Shown: positions 46,490-57,300 of the stretch, in pieces
Numbering within the stretch: position 1 is the first letter of the stretch
Layout of the letters: each line of letters begins with the position of its first letter
Origin: Cornus controversa
Taxonomy: Eukaryota; Streptophyta; Magnoliopsida; Cornales; Cornaceae
Direction: 5' to 3'
DNA: 64,000 nt
Assembly: GCA_026545225.1 (NCBI GenBank)
Contig: CM048849.1
Location: 41,750,336 to 41,814,335, forward strand
Made by a program: the position numbers and the translations under genes
The notes under the pieces: generated by a model
What the model saw: only the letters and a program-made list of their open reading frames with translations
Databases searched by the model: none
Told to the model about the DNA's origin: nothing

Positions 46490-46610
46490 GTTAAAGAACT
46501 TGGCTTTAGTGGCTAACAAGCAATGGGTCTAAGGATCAAGTCTTCTTGGTACAAACAATTCGTTAGGGGTGAGTTTGTGTACCAACTGGGATTTTCTTTT
46601 TATCTATTTT
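46490..46610 (+). mobile_element. Possible tRNA-derived SINE fragment
   Basis: AGTGGCTAACAAGCAATGGG resembles a pol III A box and GGTACAAACAATT a weak B box, in the arrangement of plant SINE heads. There is no clear A-tail or target duplication, so this is tentative. Confidence 0.25.
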
Positions 46611-46813
46611 GATAGAGCACGAAAAAAGTATTGTATGCTAAAAAAAATCCAAAAAAAGGTTGTCAATTTTGAATAAATTATCTCATTTGATAGAAAAAAA
46701 AAGTACAAAAAAAGAAAAAATAATCCAATAAAAAATTATCTCTTCTGAGAGGATCCGAGAAAATTACCAAAGGAAGTAAAGAAGTTAAAAAAAAGTTAAA
46801 GTTTATACTATTA

Positions 46814-48207
46814 ATGCTGAGTTTGGTATGCAGGAATGGAAGGGAATAAAACTAGGAATGGAATGAAATGATCATTCTCATTCTATTTAGGGATGGCAAC
46901 GGGTCGGTTATGGGGCGGGGATCCCCATCCCCATAACCGTTTGATTTTAGAATCTCCATAACTGCCCCATAACTAGTTATAAATTTCCCTCTTCATCCCA
47001 TCCCCGCCCCATAATCAACAGAACTCATCCCGCCCCAAACCGCCCCACCCTATAATCGGTTAAAACTCAAATATTTCGAAAATTAATTTTTTTTTGAAGT
47101 TCCAACAAAACCATATAAAACTAACCATACATTCCTCTAACATAAAACTAATATAGAATATTATCTTTCATGGCAAGAATAAGGAAAGAATCACAATCAT
47201 ATCATCGTAAACTAGGAGAGAAGAGTAAGATTAGGGTTAGGATTTTCTATTTAAGTATATATACACATAAGTAATATAATATAATAACATATTAAGTGTA
47301 GTATAATCAGGGCGGGTTTTAAATGGGACGGGGCGACCTTGCCCAGTCCCTGCCCCAAAACCGATTGTATTTTAACTAACAAAACTCACCCTCGTTCCAT
47401 TAACATAAATGATTCCCCAAACCCGTTTTAAACGGGTTGGGGCAGGGTGGGTCCCCGCCGGGTTAAAATTTTTTGCCATCCCTAATTCTAATATTTAGTT
47501 GCAAATATGAAATGAGGTAGGAATGAAATAAATTTTAAATCAAATTCTCTAAAATACCCCTCTGACAAATAATTTAAACCAATAAATGTGTGGTAGTGGA
47601 AGAAGGTGGCGATGTGGAGGTGGTGGCGACGGTGTGTTGGTGGTGGAAGGTGGCGATGTAGAAGTGGTGGATGACGGTGAAGGAAGGTAGCGATGTGGAG
47701 GTGGTGGATGAATATGGCGGTGGCGGTGGAGGAATGTGGCGATGTAGAGGTGGTGGCGGTGGAGTAATGTGTTGACGTGAAAGTGGTGGTGGAGGAAGGT
47801 GGCGATGTGGAGGTGGTGGCGATGTGATGTGTCAACAACAACGGTGGTGAAAGAAAGTGGCATTATGGAGGTGGTGGTGTGGTGGAGTAGGAAGGTAGGG
47901 ATATGAAGGTGGTGGGGTGACGGTGGTGGAGGCGGCGGCCGTGGAAGTGGTGGTGGTGGTGGTGGTTGTAGGGCCGATGGTAGCGGTGGTGGTGGTAGAG
48001 CCGGTGTGGTGGTGGTGGAGGTGAGTGATTTTTTGGTAATATAATTTTTTTAAAAAAAATCTTATTGAAAATAGAATGCCTATTCCATAGGTTTAACTAT
48101 GAAATGAATTTTCATTCCAAGAGAATGAATATTCTCACCTTAAAATTCATATCAAACAAAGGAATAGTTGGAATGAGCATTCCATTCATGCATACCAAAC
48201 CCAGCAT
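46814..48207. mobile_element. TIR element with GGTGGN core, copy 2
   Basis: The left end ATGCTGAGTTTGGTATGC and inverted right end ATGCTGGGTTTGGTATGC are near-identical, and the GAATGGAATG-rich subterminal sequence and GGTGGN core (47590-48035) match copy 1 at 25861-26747. It is interrupted by a hAT MITE at 46888-47484. Better-preserved termini than copy 1 suggest it is younger. Confidence 0.7.
46888..47484. mobile_element. hAT-type MITE nested in the GGTGGN element
   Basis: TAGGGATGGCAACGGGTCGG at the left and, inverted, TAGGGATGGCAAAAAATTTT at the right. Flanking 8-mers ATTCTATT (46880-46887) and ATTCTAAT (47485-47492) match at 7 of 8. Subterminal CCCCGCCCC/GGGGCGGGG motifs lie on both sides. 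Non-coding. Confidence 0.82.
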
Positions 48208-48285
48208 AAGAGTAGCTATGATATTATAAAATAAGGAATGATGCATTAATGAGTTTAGGAACTTATTTGTCAATTTTTTTTTTTT

Positions 48286-49080
48286 TGGTAAAATTCCCTT
48301 GAACTATTACTCTTTTACAAATAACCCCCTTGAAATATAAACTGCCTCATTGAACCAATGATTTGTTGCAATTAAGGACATACCCATTACAAAAGACAAT
48401 TTTACCCATTCTTATAAAATTTGTTCTTTATTATTAAATTATCTTTTCTCTTATAAAAATATTAATTATACCATTTACTTTAATTTTATTATTGGTATTA
48501 ATTAATCATAACAATGAAAAAAATATAAAGAGTTGTAATTACCACAAAATTTAGCCATTTTCTAAAATAATTAACTTATTATTAAAACTTTACTATTTAT
48601 AATAAAACTTATTATATTAAGTTTAAAATTTTTTATGAAAAAATAAATATTTTTCCATACAATATATTTATAAAAAATTAATAAATTACTTAAATAAAAA
48701 ATACATTATTTTTCATGCAGTATATTAATGAAAAATTAATAAATTACTTATATATTTTTTAAAAATTTACTTAATATTTTTATTAAAAAATAATTTCAAG
48801 AATTAAATGTAAATTTATGCAAATTTAATAGAGAATATGTTATCAAAATATTATGAATTTTTTTAATAATTTATTTTACTAAGAAAAATAAGTTAACTGT
48901 AATTTAATAAAAAATGATATTATGATCATTTAATAAAAAATAATTTGGCATTTGAAATATTTTGTAACATGTGATGAAGAAATTTTATATATTATTTAAA
49001 AATTTGGACATAGTTTAGGAATTTTTTTTTCAATAAAAAAAAAGACAAGTGAGAGTCCAAATATTACTTCCCATTCATAA
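48286..49080. other. AT-rich intergenic, no recognised feature
   Basis: Very AT-rich, with repeated ATTAATAAATTACTTA-like phrases near 48685 and 48735. No gene. Confidence 0.5.
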
Positions 49081-49103
49081 ATTCAGGAGTGCTTTTAGAA
49101 TTG

Positions 49104-49436
49104 TATAAATTTTCATGCTTAAATTTCAATTGTATGAATGGTGAACTAAGCCAAACTCAGACGAGGGCAATTCAGTCCACTAAGAACTAAATCTAGTTTT
49201 ACTCCAGTTCTGACACTAATGTCTTCTTGTACTTTCTCTCTCTAAAATTCTATCTGTCATCTTCCATTTTTTTTAAGCAAAAAGCTCAGCCATGGACACA
49301 CCTTCAATCTGTCTCTCCAAAACCCTATACATCTCTTTTTCATGACCAGAACCTCAACCACCCTCCCCTCCCTCTCTCAAATTCTTTCAGCTTTTTTTTT
49401 TTTTTTTTTCTCTCTCTCACTCTCTCTCTCTAAAAA
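49104..49436 (+). promoter_or_regulatory. SUVH core promoter and CT-rich leader
   Basis: TATAAAT at 49104-49110 is the best TATA candidate. The presumed 5' untranslated leader is pyrimidine-rich and ends in a TTTTTT..CTCTCTCTC tract that abuts the ATG (context AAAAAATGGG). CT-rich leaders are common in plant genes. The start of transcription is inferred. Confidence 0.45.
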
Positions 49437-51434
49437 ATGGGCTCTCTCATAGACCTCAACCTCTTCCCTGACCCCACTACAACCACCGCCACGGCCACTG
49501 CTGCTGCCGCCGTAACAGTCATCGTCCCTAAAATTGAACCGAAACTCGAGCCCCTCGAAGAACCACCCCACCAATTACCCCATTTTTCAAGCCCTAACCC
49601 TACCATTTCCTCCTTCATTTCTCAGCTAAGCTCGCCCTTCTCTGATCCAAACACATACCCTAACACTCTCTCTCAAGCACTGGAAGACAATCCCACCGAA
49701 GAAAACAACGTTTACTCTGAATTCTGCCGAGTTTCCGAGCTTTTCCGATCTGCTTTCGCCAGTCAGTCCGGCGATGTACACATTTCCGATCCTGATTCGA
49801 GGGCAATCGTTCCAGTGCCGGAGGAGAATCAGCTCTCCATTGATGTCGTTTCGTCGCGGCGGAGAAATGTACGCTCATCCGAATTGGTTCGAATCACAGA
49901 TCTCAAGCTTGAAGACCGGAGGTACTTCCGTGACATGGTGAGGAGGACGAGGATGCTCTACGATTCGCTGCGAGTATTTTGGGTTGCCGAGGAGGAGAAG
50001 AGAAGGGGTGGGCTAGGAAGGCAGGCTCGGGGCGATTTGAAGGCGGCACAGGTGTTGAAGGACCGTGGGATGTGGTTGAACCGCGATAAACGGATTGTGG
50101 GTTCGATCCCAGGGGTTCACATTGGGGATTTGTTCTTTTTCCGGATGGAACTGTGTGTTGTTGGATTGCATGGTCAGCCTCAGGCCGGAATTGACTACTT
50201 GACTTCGAGCCAGAGCTCGAACGGGGAGCCGATTGCGACGAGTATCATTGTGTCAGGTGGTTATGAGGACGACGAGGACAGAGGCGATGTAATTATATAT
50301 ACAGGGCAAGGCGGGCAAGATAAGCATTCGAGGCAAGTTGTTCATCAGAAGCTGGAACGTGGGAATTTGGCGTTGGAGCGCAGCATGCATTACGGCATTG
50401 AAGTGAGGGTAATTCGAGGGTTTAGATATCAGGGCAGCGTTAATGGTAAGGTTTATGTTTATGATGGATTATATAGAATTATTGATTCATGGTTTGATGT
50501 GGGTAAGTCTGGTTTTGGAGTATATAAGTTTAAGCTTATAAGAATGGATAATCAACCCGAAATGGGAAGCTCAATACTCAGGTTTGCTGGCAATCTGAGG
50601 ACTAGACCGTTGACGGTTAGACCAATGGGTTATATTAGTTTTGATATTTCAATGAAGAAGGAGAAAGTACCAGTTTTTCTATATAATGATATAGATAATG
50701 ATCATGAGCCGTTGTATTATGAATATCTTGCGACAACTGTTTTCCCTCCTTATGCATATTATCAGGGTGGTAATGGTAGTGGGTGTGATTGTGTTGCTGG
50801 ATGTTTGGATGATTGCTTGTGTGCTGTGAAAAATGGAGGTGAGTTTGCTTACGATAGAAATGGGATTCTCTTGAGAGGGAAACCATTAATTTTCGAATGT
50901 GGGACTCATTGTCGTTGTCCGCCAACTTGTCGGAATCGTGTGAGCCAAAAAGGGGTGACAAATAGATTTGAAGTGTTTAGGTCGAGGGAAACTGGTTGGG
51001 GAGTTAGATCGTTGGATTTGATTCAAGCTGGTGCTTTTATCTGTGAATATGCTGGAGTCGTTCTCACAAGGGAGCAAGCTGAAGTTTTTACTATGAATGG
51101 TGATAGATTGGTTTACCCACATCGGTTTTCTGAGAGATGGGCAGAATGGGGGGATTTATCACAAATATTTTCTGATTACGTCCGTCCAGCATATCCATCT
51201 ATTCCTCCTTTGGATTTTGCAATGGATGTGTCTAGGATGAGGAATGTTGCTTGTTACATGAGCCACAGTTCGGCTCCTAATGTTCTGGTGCAGTTTGTTT
51301 TATATGATCACAATAATTTATTGTTCCCACACCTTATGCTGTTCGCGATGGAGAACATCCCTCCTTTGAGGGAAATCAGTCTTGATTATGGGGTGGCTGA
51401 TGAATGGATGGGGAAGCTTCGCATCTGTAACTAA
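49437..51434 (+). CDS. SUVH9: SUVH2/SUVH9-type SRA-SET protein
   Basis: An uninterrupted 665-residue frame, as in the intronless SUVH genes. An N-terminal LIDLNLFPD with a DLNxxP motif (residues 6-11) is followed by an Ala/Thr-rich stretch. The SRA/YDG domain (about 220-375) begins VGSIPGVHIGD and has SGGYEDDEDRGDVIIYTG and YVYDGLYRIIDSW. The pre-SET domain (about 449-508) keeps nine Cys (CDC, C, C, C; then C, CRC, C). The SET domain (about 509-655) has ETGWGVRSLD and FICEYAGVV but SHSSAPN where active enzymes have NHSCxPN, and the protein ends DYGVADEWMGKLRICN without a post-SET Cys cluster. In Arabidopsis, SUVH2/9 lack methyltransferase activity, bind methylated DNA through SRA and recruit MORC/DDR-Pol V for RNA-directed DNA methylation; the same nuclear role is inferred. 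The N-terminal motif is nearer SUVH2, so the exact orthologue is uncertain. Confidence 0.95.
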   Translation: MGSLIDLNLFPDPTTTTATATAAAAVTVIVPKIEPKLEPLEEPPHQLPHFSSPNPTISSFISQLSSPFSDPNTYPNTLSQALEDNPTEENNVYSEFCRVSELFRSAFASQSGDVHISDPDSRAIVPVPEENQLSIDVVSSRRRNVRSSELVRITDLKLEDRRYFRDMVRRTRMLYDSLRVFWVAEEEKRRGGLGRQARGDLKAAQVLKDRGMWLNRDKRIVGSIPGVHIGDLFFFRMELCVVGLHGQPQAGIDYLTSSQSSNGEPIATSIIVSGGYEDDEDRGDVIIYTGQGGQDKHSRQVVHQKLERGNLALERSMHYGIEVRVIRGFRYQGSVNGKVYVYDGLYRIIDSWFDVGKSGFGVYKFKLIRMDNQPEMGSSILRFAGNLRTRPLTVRPMGYISFDISMKKEKVPVFLYNDIDNDHEPLYYEYLATTVFPPYAYYQGGNGSGCDCVAGCLDDCLCAVKNGGEFAYDRNGILLRGKPLIFECGTHCRCPPTCRNRVSQKGVTNRFEVFRSRETGWGVRSLDLIQAGAFICEYAGVVLTREQAEVFTMNGDRLVYPHRFSERWAEWGDLSQIFSDYVRPAYPSIPPLDFAMDVSRMRNVACYMSHSSAPNVLVQFVLYDHNNLLFPHLMLFAMENIPPLREISLDYGVADEWMGKLRICN

Positions 51435-52789
51435 CTAATAGTCTAAGGTGTTGCTACATTTTTTATTGTGGTGCAATGCAGATTGAGGAATCTGATACCC
51501 TGAGGTAAGCCCTACTTCCTATCTTGGTAGCAGTATAAAAATTTATTTGCAGTTATCACTTATATTAGCTTGTCGTGTCACTTATTTCTCTTTCTAAAGT
51601 TTGAGATCCATATGTACTTCCTCTTTTGTGTTGTAGCTTTAGTCCAGTATTCACTGTTTTACCTATTTGGCATTGATCTTGTTATTCAGTGTGCTATTTC
51701 AAAATGCAGTTGTCTTTTCTGTGAAGCATTTGATGGAGAATGAAATCTATTGGCATTTCTGAGGGGCAGAGAATTGAATGCATCTTTCTACAGTATTATT
51801 GCTGGTGATGAAAAACTGTGGTGCTATTTGATAAACTGAAATTAAGTGCCGTAAAATTTTAGTGCTGAACTAGTAGTACTGACTGAACTGCAAATTTGAG
51901 GATAAATTTTGAAAAGTTAAAACCCCCTTTTTACTTGTTACATTCAGCATTCCGTGATTTTTAATATAACATTCAATTCCTTTTGAAGTGGAATTTTCTT
52001 TTTAAGTGATAATTAATTGTTCAATATCAAATACAGTTAATAGAATAAGCATCGGAAATTTAACTGTTAAGCTTTTAATTGAGTTATCAATTACACCTGT
52101 CTGTTTAAGTTTATGTTTCTTTGGAGATGCAGTTCTTTCTTGTAATCCCTCTAATCCTTATCGATCTATTGATACCTTCCTTTTTTAAGTTTTGGTAGTG
52201 GTGACTCTTATGTCTATTATAACTTAATTGAGGAACATATTTGGCCTTAATGATACTAAGATAACACTTTGGTGCTAACATGTGAAAATTCTGTTAATGG
52301 CACTGTTGTTTCCATTTTTGTTTCTATCTTTTCAAAGTACCCAGTGATGTGCGCTTATTGTATGAAGTACTTCATTCATTCTTTGTCAAATAATGTGGAA
52401 TAGTTTTTTATTTGACCAAGCATGATTAAAATAGTGTTTGGTCAACTAAATATATGATTACTTTACTTAATTATATGAAATCTGTTGGTGTGATGGCATC
52501 AAAAGATTTAGAAAATTTAAGGGCATATTGACTGCCATTTGTAAAATCTTCTTTTTCCTTGCATAGTTTTAGGTTTGAGAAGTTTTGGGACATGATTTCC
52601 TCAACTCTACTCAACAAAGCTTTTTCAATCTACTCGGCATCTACTACATGAAAATTTTTTCTCTCTTTTTGATAAATAACGATATCATAGAACGGGGAGC
52701 ACATCCTGTATAAAACTATACAAAGAACAAAAGATCCACTATGGTCTCAAACTATCCAAAAAATATATAAGATCCTCCACAGATTTGCA

Positions 52790-53218
52790 ATACCGACTAT
52801 GCACCCAAATATTTTTTTTCATTATACTCTATGGCTTTAGTCAAACCACAAATTGTCATATATTTCTTTACTAACTCTACCCATATAAATTTTGGTCCTT
52901 CCCGTTCTCCTAGCATTTCCTTCAATGTGGAATATGTCACTCTTTCTAACTGGTCCCTTAGTGGTCTTCTTTGTACATGTCCATGTCATCTTAATTGATT
53001 TTTTCTCATTTTATCTCTAGGAAGTGTTATTCAATAATCTTATGAACATGCTTATTTCTAATTATATCCTTCTCATCTTGCTAACGTTCATTTCAACATT
53101 GGCATTTCTGCCACACCCACTTTATACATATTTTTGCTGTCCAACATTTTGTACCGTAAAGAATGTCTGGTCTAATAATTGTTTTGTAGAACTTCTCTTT
53201 CAGTCTTAGTGGGATACG
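52790..53218 (-). pseudogene. LINE-type retrotransposon ORF2 C-terminal fragment
   Basis: On the minus strand one frame reads RIPLRLKEKFYKTIIRPDI followed by LYGTKCWT, the well-known pattern just after the reverse-transcriptase core of plant L1-type LINE proteins. Further on, in shifted frames, MPMLK, a CGHT-like and an LGD-like remnant recall the MRMLRWMCGHT region. Multiple stops and frameshifts make it non-functional. Only the C-terminal part survives, with no visible 3' tail. Confidence 0.75.
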
Positions 53219-54239
53219 ACGATCGCACAATATTCCAGAAGCACTCCTCTATTTAACCAATTCTGTCCTGATTATATGATTAACATTATCTCCAATTTCT
53301 AATTACTACATAACTATTATATTTCTTGATTTACTGAAGTTACACTGTATATTGTATTTTATTGCTACTTATCTTAAAACCTTTTACTCTAGAGCTTTCC
53401 TCCAAACCTTCCATTTATCACTTACCCCTTTTTCTAGTTTTATCAATTAAAACAATATTATCAACAATTTTACATGATAACCATGTCTATATATATATGT
53501 AGATAACCTTTTTTTTTGTGGTGTTTTTTGGGTCGAGTTGGGGAAGAAAGGCTGGCCATCTAGGAGACTTAAGTAGCTGGTTGGGCAGTTTTATTGGAAT
53601 ATGTAAAGTATTAATCAGCGCAGTTTTCTAAACGAATTATACCTGAGTTATTTGTTCAACTTTGTTATAATGCGTAATTGTGTATTAACCACTAACCCTC
53701 CTCACATGTTTCTATTATCACATTTTGAAGAACCGATAACCATATAATATTTCATTGTCTTCTTGCTAACTAAAAGATATGTCATGAGACTAAAGTTATG
53801 GAATAAGTCATAACACTGCGTCCTTGCCGAACCGTGATTTGGATAGCGTTTTCCAGAAATATAGGACACTTACATTTACTGAGATTGATAGGTTCAAATA
53901 AAATTTCTTATTTCTTCCCTAATTTTCCTTTTAAGCGGGGATAGTAGGCAGACATGAGATTAGCAAATTGAGGGCTCAAATACAAGTTGTGTCCGTTTAG
54001 TTCAATGCTTGTACAAATATCATTCAACTATTGCAAGATCCATAACTATATAGGCAATTTGCACTCAAATAGAGCTCATTATCGTTATTTCTTGTTAGGT
54101 TATTAGAAAACTACTCTAGAAAGTAGAAACATCTCCATAGCATTCCAGTTACGTTCCATCTATAAATGCGTATGTTGTAGTGTTGTACAATATCTAAAGT
54201 GAGGCCTACATTTCATTGTTCCAGTTCCTGCATGGGTAA

Positions 54240-54780
54240 TGTTGGGTTGGCTCAAATTTCTATTGTGATTAGGTTTCTATTATAGAGTTGTATCTTATTA
54301 GGTAATTTCTTAGTAGACATGTCTTGGTCTCAAGGAAGGAAAGTTCTTGTTAGGCAAGTCTATGTAATTCTTGTCCATCGAGGAATTGGGTTTTGGACTC
54401 TAAGGAATTGTAATCCTTGTCCACCAAGGAATTGGGTTTTGGGCTCTATAAAATAGTTACCTATGTTATAGGTTAGATGAGTGAAAAGAGAGGACACTTA
54501 GAGAGAGAATTCTTGTTTAGAATTTATGATTTCCTTTTGAGTGAGATTGGGTGTATAAGGGTTGAGAGTTGAACGTACTCTTGATACAATCTTTATACTT
54601 GTACTGTTACAATCAATATAGTGAAATCGGGCTCTCCGTGGACGCAAGCTTGTTTAGCCAAACCACGTATAATTCTTGGGTTGAGAGTTGTCCGAGCCTC
54701 CCAGCTTCGCTTCTTAGTCACAGATCAATCTCTCCATCTCTCTCCTCCCTTTCCTTCTGCTGCTCGCCTCAATATATAGA
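54240..54780 (+). mobile_element. Probable solo LTR (copia-like)
   Basis: Starts near TGTTGGGTTGGCTC, contains a TATAAAATAG box at about 54446 and tandem CCAAGGAATTGGGTTTTGG units (54378 and 54420). It then has TCTCCGTGGACGCAAGC and CCAAACCACGTATAATTCTTG, phrases typical of copia LTR 3' parts. Target duplication not found; the right end is uncertain. Confidence 0.5.
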
Positions 54781-55491
54781 GATCCTTTAGGGTTTTCTTC
54801 AAGAGAAAGTAAATAGGAATGGAAACAGAAATCTCCAAAATTTCAATAACTTGCAGCCCAATTTGACAAATTTGCCTTGTGTTTCACGAAATCTTCAATA
54901 ACCTAAAAAGACACAAAAACACATTTATTAAATAAAATAATCTAAAATAAACTACTAACAAATATAATTTCGGAGGTCAATTATGTACAAATTATGCTCT
55001 TATCAACATGCTTCTTTTAAGGATGGAGATCGGCACCTGATAGTCTCCATTAAGGAGATCAAATATATAATGATAGTATCTTTTTGTCACAAAGCATAGT
55101 GATAATGAATTGTTTTATCTCGTCAAATTCAGTTGATATAGTGTCTTATCATTATACGGCTGGTCCCAAACTCGGGAGGAGGGTTATTAGGTAGCTTGAC
55201 AGCTAACATAAAATTTTTGTCAGGATTATATGAATATGAATCCTTAGAATATTTAACTTTACATTACACTTTTGGGCAGCTAAGAAACAATATATTTATA
55301 AAATGTGTAGCAGGAATGTGAATGCTGTTAGGTGGTTTTCTTTTGCCCCCTCAAATGCAAGGCCACCACCCATTTATAATCATTGAGTAAAAGTAAACCG
55401 ATTCCTGAGTCTATTAGATGATTATGAATTATACCATTGTGTAGATAATGGTGAAGCCACTGATCATGTGATGGTGTCATTTAATTTCCTA

Positions 55492-56479
55492 CTAAGAAGC
55501 ACGAAAACGGATATGGGACATGGATACGACATGACACGGACATGGCGACACGACAAATCCTAAAAAATTAGGACATGGACATGGCGAATAATAAATATAT
55601 TATACATATATGATGTTGTACTTTAAGAAATTAAGAGTAAATTATTTTTTATCAACTTAACAAAGAATTTTGTTGCGTTTTGTTGGATTATAGAATTTGT
55701 GCTTTACTAGGAAAAAGAAACAAAGATAGAAAGAGGGTTAAGAAAGATAAAAAAAAAAAAAAAAAAGAGAAACATAGAGGATCAGAGTTTTGTTAGAAAA
55801 ATAATTAGGGCTAAGTTGAAAATAAAGGTAGAATCCATAGAAGAGAAAAAGTTCATGGAAACAAGAGGAAAAAGGAAAAAGCGACAAAAAAAGAATTTTG
55901 TTGAGAAAGGAAAAAAAGAAGTATCTAGGGTTTTTGAAGAACAGGAAGAAGGAAAAGAGGAGGAAGAAGCAGAAGAAAGAAAAGAGAGAGAGATTGACCT
56001 GGAGAGAGTGATCATTCACTGGCAGCAAAGGTTGGTCAGTGGGACAACAAGAGAGAGCCAAAGTTGATTATGCATGAGTTTGAATCTTTGAACTAAAATA
56101 TGAGGCTAAATATATGATTTTTTTAATATAAAATTGTTTTATAAACCAATTACTTTTAAGTAATTATGTAATGACCACCATATTATTCAAAGTTTCTAAA
56201 GAACTCCTCATATTTACACTTTAACCTAGTTTTCTTTCTAAACTTTCTTAAAAATTTTGAAGAATGCGACACGCGTGTCGGACACGTATCCATGGTGTGT
56301 CCACGGCGTGTCCGTGTTGTGTGCCTACCATGTTCGAATATTCAAAAAATAAAAAAATTGTTTGACACGTTTGATATATAGCTGTGCCAACAAGAAGAAT
56401 CTTCCATATCGGTGTGTGTCGGTGTCAAACATGTCTAACACGGATTCTTTGACCTTTTATGCGTGTCCATGCTTCCTAT
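55492..56479. mobile_element. hAT-like non-autonomous element
   Basis: Left end CTAAGAAGCACGAAAACGG; inverted right end ATAGGAAGCATGGACACGC; exact 8-bp flanks ATTTCCTA (55484-55491 and 56480-56487). Subterminal ACACGGACATGG and CGTGTCCGTG repeats lie on both sides. The Lys/Glu-rich open frame inside (55816-56067) matches no transposase. Confidence 0.75.
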
Positions 56480-57044
56480 ATTTCCTATTTAAGAGCAGCT
56501 TTTTAGTTCTTGTAAGTAGTATATGATTAGGGTGATATATAGCTATGCCAACAAGAAGAATCTTCCATATCAGTTGAAGGCTCTAAAAGGTTGAGAGATT
56601 AGTGAACAGTTTGTAGATGGAAGTATTCAGAAAATTTAGGAGACCTACAATAGGCAGCTAGGAAAAGAACATTTGAGGCATAGTTTTGTAGGAATGTTTT
56701 GTGGCAGAAAATTTCCTTCTGAATCTGCATGCGTGGTGAAAAATCTGTAATGTGCTGGCGAAAATGAATGTGAAAAAAAGAACAGTTATTATGGAGTAAT
56801 GTGGGGAAATGGATTTTAAATGGAACTACTCAGATATTGTAGACAGGAGATTTGTTTAGAGAAATAAGGGATGGGAACCAGTTTCGAAGTATGGATACTT
56901 CTATGAGGGAGTTGTATCAGACGAACTTGCAACAGATTCGTGTCCAATACTTCCTAAATGCACCCAAAATTTGAAGGGAAATCTTTTTAGTTTTAAATTA
57001 CTTCTTGGATATTTCAACACTCGTCTAACATATCGAACATTGAG

Positions 57045-57300
57045 AGACAACGTTTCATGTGGCATCATCTTATAACTGTTAGAAGGATGACAAAGGTTAA
57101 ATACTTCGATTATTTCTTAGAGAAGAATAATTGAGAAACAGGGGTAATTATGTCTGATTTTGTTCAAAGTCCATATTTATGAACACCCGCAATGTTTCGT
57201 GTGGCATCATGGTAAACTTGTTAGAAGGATGACAAAGGTTAAATACTTAGATTATTTCTTAGAGAAGAATAATTGAGAAACAGGGGTAATTATGTCTAAC
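57045..57300 (+). repeat. Tandem duplication of about 115 bp
   Basis: The block from TGTGGCATCAT through TTAGAAGGATGACAAAGGTT to CAGGGGTAATTATGTCT occurs at 57058-57154 and again at 57200-57297 with about 95% identity. This indicates a recent local duplication. Confidence 0.85.

Larger units (their letters stand above)
45518..48285. mobile_element. Second copy of the 5831-6509 Mutator-like MITE, split by nested elements
   Basis: The left terminus GGGAGACGATATTCACACTC is a copy (opposite orientation) of the element at 5831-6509, followed by the same CATAAGTGAATG and ACAAATTAC-like interior. Interior sequence resumes after the nested elements at 48208-48280 (GTAGCTATGATATTATAAAAT, ATTAATGAGTTTA), which matches the first copy near 5908-5957. 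The far terminus is missing. Confidence 0.7.

Noticed and set aside
47488..47863. His/Thr/Ser-rich frames on the minus strand
   Set aside because: Minisatellite core of the second GGTGGN element.
50635..50961. Minus-strand 108-codon frame
   Set aside because: Antisense shadow of the SUVH coding sequence.
55816..56067. Lys/Glu-rich 83-codon frame as a small gene
   Set aside because: Low complexity, lies inside a hAT-like element, no recognisable domain or promoter.
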